Assembly: GCF_030369635.1 (NCBI RefSeq) | Contig: NZ_CP128474.1 | Span: 3,100,001 to 3,164,000 of the forward strand | Length of the DNA stretch: 64,000 nucleotides | Source: Microbacterium arborescens | Lineage (GTDB): Bacteria; Actinomycetota; Actinomycetes; Actinomycetales; Microbacteriaceae | Direction: 5' to 3' | In this document: positions 57,944 through 64,000 of the stretch, in pieces | Layout of the letters: every line of letters starts with the position of its first letter | How positions within the stretch are numbered: the stretch's first letter is position 1 | Made by a program: the position numbers and the translations under genes | Notes under the pieces: model-generated | What the model was told of the DNA's origin: nothing | What the model saw: the letters and a program-made list of their open reading frames with translations, nothing else | Databases searched by the model: none

Positions 57944-59106
57944 GCCGCAACCCGCTCCGCGAAGCGCTCGGGCCGGAAGGCGTCGAGCGGAAGGTCCGTC
58001 GGTTCCCCGCAGAGCGCCTGCACGATGAGGGCCGCGGTGCCCACCGAGAGCCCGATGCCCGCGCCCTCGTGGCCGGCGGCATGCCAGAGCCCCGGGAGGC
58101 GCGCGTCGGGACCGATGACCGGCAGGTGGTCGGGGCAGTACGGCCGGAAGCCCGAGTACGTCCGCAGGATCTGCACGTCGGCGAGCACCGGGAACAGCTC
58201 GGCGCCTGCGCGCGCGACTCGCCCGACCGCCTCGGCCGAGAACGACGAGTCGAAGCCGACGCGTTCGCGGCTCGCGCCCATGAGGATCGTGCCGCTCGGG
58301 GTGCCCTCCACGACGGACGAGACCTGGAGCCCCGCATCCGACGACGCGACGTTCTGCACGTACTCGGCGGCGTACACCTTGTGCCGCACCGTCACCGGGA
58401 CCGGCTCGGTCACCAGCACGAAGCCCCGCCGCGGCAGGACGGGCAGCTCGAGGCCCGCGAGCGCGGCGATCTCGCCCGCCCAGGGACCGGCGCAGTTGAC
58501 GACGACGCCCGCATCGATGACGCCGGCGCTCGAGTCGATGCCGATCGCGCGCCCGGCGCGGACGCGGATGCCGGTGACCGTCACGCCCGTCAGCAGCCGG
58601 GCTCCGCGGTCGCGGGCAAGCCGCAGCAGATGATGCGCGGCGAGCACGGGTTGCACCTGCGCGTCGTCCGGGTAGTAGACCCCGCCCGCCATAGCGGGGT
58701 TCAGGTAGGGCTCGATACCGTGCAGTGCCGCGATGTCGGGGACGTCGTCGGCTCGGATGCCGAGTGAGCGCTGGTGATTGGCGAGCGCGTCGAGGGCCGT
58801 CTTCCCTCCCTCGCTCGCCGCGACGACGAGTCCGCCCTTGGCCTCGAACTCCCACCGCGATGCGTGTTCGGCGAGCTCGCCGCGCCAGATGCGCTGCGAG
58901 TGGAGTGCGAGTTCGAGCTCGGGGCCGACCTCCTTGTCGGAGACCAGGAGGTTTCCCTCGCATCGGCTCGTCGTGCCGGCGGCGATCGTGCCCCGCTCGA
59001 CGACCGTGACCGAGAACCCGGCTTCAGCCGCCGCGCGTGCGACGGCCGCGCCGACGATGCCCGCGCCGATGACCAGGACGTCGGGGTTCCCGACGCGATG
59101 CGTCAC
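57940..59106 (-). CDS. Hydroxyproline dehydrogenase, D-amino acid oxidase-like subunit (HcnC/DAO)
   Basis: A 388-residue DAO-family flavoprotein: PDVLVIGAGIVGAAVARAAAEAGFSVTVVERG at the N-terminus, SRCEGNLLVSDKE, a C-terminal RTYSGFRPYCPDHLPVIGP and GLWHAAGHEGAGIGLSVGTA. In the HypO/LhpB complexes this subunit oxidises cis-4-hydroxy-D-proline to 1-pyrroline-4-hydroxy-2-carboxylate. Overlaps gntR and the Fe-S gene by 4 bp each. Confidence 0.88.
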   Translation of the reverse strand: MTHRVGNPDVLVIGAGIVGAAVARAAAEAGFSVTVVERGTIAAGTTSRCEGNLLVSDKEVGPELELALHSQRIWRGELAEHASRWEFEAKGGLVVAASEGGKTALDALANHQRSLGIRADDVPDIAALHGIEPYLNPAMAGGVYYPDDAQVQPVLAAHHLLRLARDRGARLLTGVTVTGIRVRAGRAIGIDSSAGVIDAGVVVNCAGPWAGEIAALAGLELPVLPRRGFVLVTEPVPVTVRHKVYAAEYVQNVASSDAGLQVSSVVEGTPSGTILMGASRERVGFDSSFSAEAVGRVARAGAELFPVLADVQILRTYSGFRPYCPDHLPVIGPDARLPGLWHAAGHEGAGIGLSVGTAALIVQALCGEPTDLPLDAFRPERFAERVAA

Positions 59107-59813
59107 GTGCCGACACCGCCCCCCGCGACATCCGCGCGAGTCGGGGCCTCGCCCGACCAGTCTGTCAGGACGTGCTCGATGTGGCGGTGGACGAGGTCGC
59201 GCGCGCCCTCCGCGTCGCCCGCCTCGATCGCGTCGAGCATGAGATCGTGCTCGTGGGCGGAGGCGACGAGACGTCCCTGCTCGTGCAGGTTCGCCAGGCC
59301 GAACAGGCGCGTCTGCGAGCGGAGTCCCGCCACGAGATCGACGAGGCGGCCGTTGCCCGCGTACTGCAGCAGCGCCAGGTGGAAGTCGCTGTCGGCGGCG
59401 AGGTACTCGACGAGGTCGCCCGACTGCGCGCCGGCGACGATGTCGGCGGCCTTGCGGCGCAGCTCCGGCAGCGCCGAGGCCGGGATGAGCGGGGTCGCGC
59501 GCTCGACGGCGGGCGGCTCGAGCATGAGGCGCAGTTCGGTGACCTCGCGCAGGTCGCGTTCGGAGACCTCGGTGATCTGGAAGCCGCGGTTGGGGATCGT
59601 GATGACGAGCCCTTCGCGGGCGAGATCGAGCATCGCCTCGCGGATGGGCGTGGCCGAGACGCCGAACTGCTCACCGAGGCTGGGCGCGGAGTACACGCGC
59701 CCGGGCTGCAGCTCGCCGCTGATGACCGCGGCGCGGAGCGCGCGGGTGACGGTCGAGCGGATGCTGGGCTGCTTGTCCAGCCGTACCACGTTGCGGAACT
59801 CGGGCGTGCTCAT
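59103..59813 (-). CDS. GntR/FadR family transcriptional regulator
   Basis: A 236-residue regulator: winged HTH (TVTRALRAAVISGELQPGRVYSAPSLGEQFGVSATPIREAMLDLAREGLVITIPNRGFQITEV) and an FCD-type helical domain (AADSDFHLALLQYAGNGRLVDLV, SAHEHDLMLDAIEAGDAEGARDLVHRHIEHV) with the metal-binding Asp/His set. Encoded inside the operon, so it probably regulates the operon in response to hydroxyproline or an intermediate. Confidence 0.92.
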   Translation of the reverse strand: MSTPEFRNVVRLDKQPSIRSTVTRALRAAVISGELQPGRVYSAPSLGEQFGVSATPIREAMLDLAREGLVITIPNRGFQITEVSERDLREVTELRLMLEPPAVERATPLIPASALPELRRKAADIVAGAQSGDLVEYLAADSDFHLALLQYAGNGRLVDLVAGLRSQTRLFGLANLHEQGRLVASAHEHDLMLDAIEAGDAEGARDLVHRHIEHVLTDWSGEAPTRADVAGGGVGT

Positions 59814-60790
59814 GTCGTCTCCTCCGATGCGGACCCCCGCCGCATGACCTCCATGATCCCCTGCACGACGGCGAGGTCTTCCCAGGCCATGCCGACGCCC
59901 GTGTACACGGCGGGTGCTCCGGGCCGCCGCGACACGCGGCCCGCGACGAGCTCGACGAGGTTGGCGGGCTCGGCGAGGGATGCACCGCCGGCTGCTGCGC
60001 CCGCGAGGTTGCCGCTCTCGCGCGCGGCGGAGGCGCGGGCCTCGACGACGACGTCGGCGGCACGCATGAGGTCGGCTCCGACCTCTCGGTGGTCGAGTCC
60101 GTGTGCGCCGACGGCGGCGACGACGACACCCGGGGCGACGTCGTCCAGGTCGAGGACGGGCGTGCTCGACGACGTCGCGGTGACGACGACGTCCGCGTCG
60201 CACGCATCCGCGAGCACCCCGGCCCGCGCGTCGATGCCTCGGCCCCGGAGGATCGCCACGGCGTCCTCGACCCGCTCGGGGGTGCGTCCGATGATCGCCA
60301 CGTCGCCGACGGGCAGGACCGCGGCGAGCGTCGCGACGTGCTCGATCGCCTGCGGACCCGACCCGAGCACCGCGAGACGGTCGATCCGCGGCCGGGCGCC
60401 GCGCGGGTCGGCGGCGAGCAGACCGCGGACGGCGACAGCGGTGACGGCGGGCGTCCGCAGGGTCGTCAGGCGCGTGCCGTCGACGATCGCCGTGGGCTGG
60501 AGGGTCTCGCGGTCGAACAGCAGATACCAGGCGCTGATCTTCGGCAGCCCGAGCAGCGTGTTGGCCGGGGCGATCGTGGCGACCTTGATGCCGGCGGCAT
60601 CCGGTGACTCCGACGGCATGAGCAGGAAGTCGCCCGCCGTCAGCGGCGCGAACATGCGCTCGTGATCGGCCTCGACGTCGAGCCCCGATCGCAGGGCTGC
60701 GGCGACGGCATCGACCGCCGCCGCCGGGGTCATCGCGCGCTCGATGTCGGCCGCCGAGACGACGGGCACCCCGGCCGGCAGCGCGGTCAC
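59810..60790 (-). CDS. Ornithine cyclodeaminase/mu-crystallin family protein (possible 1-pyrroline-2-carboxylate reductase)
   Basis: A 326-residue NAD(P)-binding protein: PVVSAADIERAMTPAAAVDAVAAAL, FLLMPSESPDAAGIKVATIAPANTLLGLPKISAWYLLFDRETLQPTAIVDGTRLTTLRTPAVTAVA, then the Rossmann loop AVLGSGPQAIEHVATLA. OCD-family proteins in hydroxyproline clusters reduce 1-pyrroline-2-carboxylate to L-proline (LhpI-type, trans-3-hydroxyproline route). That activity here is an inference. Overlaps neighbours by 4 bp. Confidence 0.8.
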   Translation of the reverse strand: MTALPAGVPVVSAADIERAMTPAAAVDAVAAALRSGLDVEADHERMFAPLTAGDFLLMPSESPDAAGIKVATIAPANTLLGLPKISAWYLLFDRETLQPTAIVDGTRLTTLRTPAVTAVAVRGLLAADPRGARPRIDRLAVLGSGPQAIEHVATLAAVLPVGDVAIIGRTPERVEDAVAILRGRGIDARAGVLADACDADVVVTATSSSTPVLDLDDVAPGVVVAAVGAHGLDHREVGADLMRAADVVVEARASAARESGNLAGAAAGGASLAEPANLVELVAGRVSRRPGAPAVYTGVGMAWEDLAVVQGIMEVMRRGSASEETT

Positions 60791-61788
60791 AGGACGAACC
60801 CCTCGGGGAACGGATCGCTCGGGTCGAGCATGTACTGGGCCGTGCCGGTGACCCACGCCCGGCCGGTGATCGTCGGGATGACCGCCGGGATGCCGGCGAC
60901 CTCGGTCTGCTCGACGAGTCGACCCGTGAACGACGTGCCGATGTACGACTCGTTGACGAAGTCGGTGTGCAGCGCGAGCTCGCCGCGCGCGTGGAGCTGC
61001 GCCATGCGCGCGCTCGTGCCGGTGCCGCAGGGCGACCGGTCGAACCATCCCGGGTGGATCGCCATCGCGTGCCGCGAGTGCCGCGCGGTCGAGCCGGGCG
61101 CCTCGAGGTAGACGTGATGGCAGCCGCGGATGGTGGTGTCGATGGGATGCACGGGGTCGTCGGCCTCGTCGACGGCCGCCATGATCGCCAGTCCGGCTCG
61201 CAGCAGGTCGTCTTTGCGGGCACGGTCGAAGGGCAGGCCGAGGTCGTCGAGCCGGACGATCGCGTAGAAGTTCCCTCCGAAAGCGAGGTCGTAGGTCACC
61301 GGCCCGAAGCCCGGGACGTCGACCGTGCGCCCGAGGCCCACGACGAACGAGGGCACATTGCGGATGGTGACGCGCTCGGCGTGGCCGTCCACCACATCGA
61401 CGTCGGCGACGACGAGTCCCGCGGGGGTGTCGAGCCGGATCGTCGTAACGGGCTCGACGACGGGAACCATGCCCGTCTCGACCAGCACCGTGGCGACCCC
61501 GATCGTGCCGTGGCCGCACATCGGCAGGCACCCCGACACCTCGATGTAGAGCACGCCGACGTCGGCGTCCGGCCGGGTGGGCGGCTGCAGGATCGCGCCG
61601 CTCATCGCGCTGTGCCCCCGCGGCTCGTTCATCAGCAGGCGTCGCAGACCGTCGTTCTCGGCCATGAACCGCTGCCGCCGCTCCTCCATCGTGGCGCCGG
61701 GCAGGGTGCCGACGCCGCCGACGATGACACGTGTCGGCATCCCCTCGGTGTGGGAGTCCACGGCGTGGAAGACGCGCTTCGTGCGCAT
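60787..61788 (-). CDS. 4-hydroxyproline 2-epimerase (proline racemase family)
   Basis: A 333-residue PLP-independent racemase. The two catalytic cysteines are both present: GCLPMCGHGTIGVATVLVE and DRSPCGTGTSARMAQLHARG. A Thr in the second place would mark trans-3-hydroxyproline dehydratase, so epimerase is the better call: trans-4-hydroxy-L-proline to cis-4-hydroxy-D-proline, first step of the pathway. AAAGG precedes ATG 61788. Confidence 0.92.
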   Translation of the reverse strand: MRTKRVFHAVDSHTEGMPTRVIVGGVGTLPGATMEERRQRFMAENDGLRRLLMNEPRGHSAMSGAILQPPTRPDADVGVLYIEVSGCLPMCGHGTIGVATVLVETGMVPVVEPVTTIRLDTPAGLVVADVDVVDGHAERVTIRNVPSFVVGLGRTVDVPGFGPVTYDLAFGGNFYAIVRLDDLGLPFDRARKDDLLRAGLAIMAAVDEADDPVHPIDTTIRGCHHVYLEAPGSTARHSRHAMAIHPGWFDRSPCGTGTSARMAQLHARGELALHTDFVNESYIGTSFTGRLVEQTEVAGIPAVIPTITGRAWVTGTAQYMLDPSDPFPEGFVL

Positions 61789-61845
61789 GCGGAAGCCTTT
61801 CGATCGTCGGCGGCGGTGCTGTCAGCGGGACGGGGTTTCAGCGGG

Positions 61846-62748
61846 TCAGCGGTAGCCCTTGCTCAGCACGGCCTCGGTGTCGGCGATGATACGCGCGGCG
61901 ACCTCGTCGGGCAGCGCGAGTCGCGGCGGACGCGTCGTCGTGCTGGTCAGCACACCGGCGACCTGCTGCGACAGCTTGATCGCCTGCACGAACCAGGTCT
62001 TCGAGTCCCAGCGCAGCAGCGGGTGCAGGTCGCGGTAGATCTCGCGCGCCCGCACCCAGTCCTGCGGGTCGTCGGAGGTCGAGAGCGTGTAGAGCTCGAC
62101 CGTCGCGGCGGGGATCGCATTGGGGTAGCCGGCCACCCAGCCCACCGCGCCGTTGAGTCCGAGCTCGAACACGACGTCGTCCGAGCCGATCGAGATGTCG
62201 AGGCCCGGAGCGAGCTCGCGGATCTCGTAGGCGTGGCGGACGTCGCCCGAGAACTCCTTGACCGAGACGATGAGCCCCTCGTCGAACAGGCGGGCGAGCA
62301 GGTCGGGACGCAGGTCGACCTTCGTGTCGATCGGGTTGTTGTACGCGAGGATCGGCAGGCCCACGGCTGCGACCCGACGGTAGTGGTCGACGACCTCGTC
62401 GTCGCTCGCACGGTAGGCGTTGGGGGGCAGCAGCATGACGGCGGGTGCGCCGTTCTCGGCGGCGTGCTCGGCGAACCGGACGCTCTCGAGAGCACCGTAG
62501 GCCCCGACACCCGGAATGACGGCGGCATCGGGAGCCGCCTCGATCGCGGTGAGGAAGACGCGCTTGCGCTCGTCCTCGGTGAGGGTCTGGTACTCGCCGA
62601 GGGAGCCGTTGGGGATGATGCCCGTCACGCCGTTCTGCGTCGTGAAGCGCACGAGCTCGGCATAGGCGTCGTAGTCGACGGACAGGTCGTCGTGGAAGGG
62701 CAGGGTGGTCGCGAGGTTGACGCCGTGCCAGGGCTTGCGGTCGGTCAT
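61846..62748 (-). CDS. 1-pyrroline-4-hydroxy-2-carboxylate deaminase (DapA/DHDPS family)
   Basis: A 300-residue class I aldolase-fold lyase. GVTGIIPNGSLGEYQTLTEDERKRV resembles the DHDPS GT(T/S)GE region, ILAYNNPIDTKVDL carries the Tyr, and IVSVKEFSGDVRHAYEI the Schiff-base Lys. In this operon the substrate should be 1-pyrroline-4-hydroxy-2-carboxylate, giving 2-oxoglutarate semialdehyde and ammonia. Overlaps the upstream glycosidase by 4 bp; 57 bp separate it from the epimerase. Confidence 0.9.
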   Translation of the reverse strand: MTDRKPWHGVNLATTLPFHDDLSVDYDAYAELVRFTTQNGVTGIIPNGSLGEYQTLTEDERKRVFLTAIEAAPDAAVIPGVGAYGALESVRFAEHAAENGAPAVMLLPPNAYRASDDEVVDHYRRVAAVGLPILAYNNPIDTKVDLRPDLLARLFDEGLIVSVKEFSGDVRHAYEIRELAPGLDISIGSDDVVFELGLNGAVGWVAGYPNAIPAATVELYTLSTSDDPQDWVRAREIYRDLHPLLRWDSKTWFVQAIKLSQQVAGVLTSTTTRPPRLALPDEVAARIIADTEAVLSKGYR

Positions 62749-64000
62749 GAGTCGTTCTCCGATCTGGCGATGTCAGGCGCCGATGTCAGTGCAATTGCAA
62801 TGGTATCCATTTTCGGGGCGGGCGGAAGAGTGAGTCGGTGACGGGTCTCCTCATTGCCGGCGCGGTCGGTCGCGGCGAACTCGATCACCTGCTCGCGATC
62901 GGTGAGGGCACGGACGAAGGCCTCCTGGAACGTCGCCCAGAAGGTCCCCTCCCCTGACCACCGGATGCCGTCGACCCCCGACACGTCGTCGGTGGCGAGC
63001 AAGGTGATCTCGACGGCGGCGCCGAGCTCTTTCACCCGCGCCTCGCTGCGCGGCGCGGCAGTGTCGATGGCGAGCTCGCGCCGGACGATGCTCGACCGCC
63101 CGTCCGCGTCGATCGCGCGGGCCTCGACGAGGACCGCTCCCTCGCGCTCGATGACGACGGGGCCGTCGACAGCCCGCCACGGCCCGTCGCCCACACGCAG
63201 CTCGAGGCGCAGCTCGTGGCCGGGATCTCGCCCGGCGGCATCCGACACCCGCGCCTCGACGGTCGGTGGGGTGGTGAACCAGCCCGAGGCCGCTGGCGCG
63301 GGCGAGACCGCGATGTCGACGGTCGGCGGCATGACGGCATCCGGCGCCGCGGCGGTCGCGGCGAGGAACTCCCGCGCCCGACGCGCGGCGTCCGGCCGCC
63401 CCGTCGACCCGCCCTCGGCGTCGACGCCCGCATCGAGGCCGGCCTCGAGCGCGGCAGCGACGACGGTGCGAGCCTCCGACGCGCTCACGAGGGAATCCGT
63501 CATGCCGGTGCGGCACGTCGAGACGAGGCGGTCGAGCAGCGCGGCGTCGTGCTGCGGCGCCGGCTCGGCCCACAGGTCGTCGATCAGCGTCGTGCCGTCG
63601 GGTCGGCGCCGCGCCGGCACCCCCGTCTCGACGCCCGCGAAACCGATCGTCCGATCGACCGCACGCGTGTACAGGTGGTACCGCTCGTCCGAGCCGTTCC
63701 AGACCGGTTCGTGGCGAAGCCCCGCGATCAGCACCGCGCCGTCCGCGGCGAGCGCCCCGGGAACGTCGTCGACATCGGCGCGGATCGCGTTCGGCGGCAT
63801 CCGGCGCGCATCCCACGGCCGCTCGATCGCCGTCGTCGACGCTTCGCGAGCGACGAGCACGTGCGGCCCGTACCTCAGGCTGCGCAGCCCCGGATCGTCG
63901 ATCGTCGGCTCGGAACGGAGCGCCGCCGGCAGCGTCAGCTCGATGCGCTCGTCGCCCCGCCAGGTCCGGTCGACCGTGACGAAGCCGCCCGGCACCGCGT
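62745..64000 (-). CDS. GH127-like beta-L-arabinofuranosidase, C-terminal part (runs off the window)
   Basis: About 418 residues of a longer protein; the N-terminus lies beyond 64000. GGFVTVDRTWRGDERIELTLPAALRSEP, then PGLRSLRYGPHVLVARE, is the beta-sandwich following the catalytic alpha/alpha barrel in GH127/DUF1680 glycosidases. The second half has Ig-like or OmpL47-like stretches (VEARVSDAAG...; VLVEARAIDADGRSSIVRRELAIDTAAP; VIEFAATDRAGNEE) that may bind carbohydrate. The catalytic residues are not in the window. Stop overlaps the deaminase start (ATGA), so both are co-translated. Confidence 0.7.
   Translation of the reverse strand, partial: AVPGGFVTVDRTWRGDERIELTLPAALRSEPTIDDPGLRSLRYGPHVLVAREASTTAIERPWDARRMPPNAIRADVDDVPGALAADGAVLIAGLRHEPVWNGSDERYHLYTRAVDRTIGFAGVETGVPARRRPDGTTLIDDLWAEPAPQHDAALLDRLVSTCRTGMTDSLVSASEARTVVAAALEAGLDAGVDAEGGSTGRPDAARRAREFLAATAAAPDAVMPPTVDIAVSPAPAASGWFTTPPTVEARVSDAAGRDPGHELRLELRVGDGPWRAVDGPVVIEREGAVLVEARAIDADGRSSIVRRELAIDTAAPRSEARVKELGAAVEITLLATDDVSGVDGIRWSGEGTFWATFQEAFVRALTDREQVIEFAATDRAGNEETRHRLTLPPAPKMDTIAIALTSAPDIARSENDS

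Overview
The window looks like chromosome from a high-GC actinobacterium, most probably a Microbacterium-like member of the Microbacteriaceae. The reasons are the very GC-rich third positions, frequent GTG starts and 4-bp ATGA/GTGA gene overlaps, promoters that sit directly on start codons, an ArsC-type phosphatase, ClpC, RadA and a circularly permuted ATP-grasp/alpha-E/transglutaminase pair. No species marker (such as rRNA) is present, so the genus is inferred.

Layout. 46-1884: flavin monooxygenase with a divergent TetR regulator. 1961-4728: an eroded patch of lower GC with a piece of serine recombinase, the tail of a Ser/Thr kinase, a truncated antisense ORF and one recombination-like dyad, abutting the 3' end of tRNA-Ser(CGA). 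4885-25647: housekeeping and accessory core (MFS exporter, MmyB-type regulator with SDR, L-lactate dehydrogenase, radA, a tandem palindromic repeat array, ATP-grasp/transglutaminase pair, clpC, a three-gene DUF2975-like/XRE operon, DUF1269, SDR, DeoR with a DUF4406-type protein).

26250-39700 is a mosaic island of lower GC. Its left half holds a HEPN-like protein with three perfect 63-bp repeats, a membrane protein and a PIN nuclease, and a tyrosine-recombinase-like protein that has lost its catalytic residues and carries a C-terminal HEPN-like domain; together these look like an undescribed defence or toxin locus. Its right half is built as modules (membrane protein with frameshifted ECF sigma factor; DHFR/RibD-like protein; MerR, GNAT, MarR and serine hydrolase) separated by 28-bp dyads centred on ACGATCGT. 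Three of these dyads have extra half-sites on their left side; in two of them the spacing is nearly the same (85-86 bp), in the third it is 118 bp. That layout is what a res site of the small serine recombinase at 31133-31690 should look like, and this gene starts at the edge of the first one.

39713-49845: ArsC, a CAT-like/PNPOx-like/GNAT operon, an AGCS symporter, TetR, VOC protein, and a LacI-controlled sugar ABC transporter. 49955-54538: a MurNAc salvage locus (MupG-like, PTS EIIBC, MurQ, divergent RpiR/MurR). 54634-64000: a nine-gene, almost fully overlapping operon that encodes the whole trans-4-hydroxy-L-proline to 2-oxoglutarate route, headed by the 3' part of a GH127-type beta-L-arabinofuranosidase. 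Since plant extensins carry beta-L-arabinofuranosyl hydroxyproline, this last operon suggests use of plant cell-wall glycoproteins. A family of about 62-66-bp imperfect palindromes (GTCGASTCGCCAG...CTGGCGASTCGAC) is spread through 44-55 kb.
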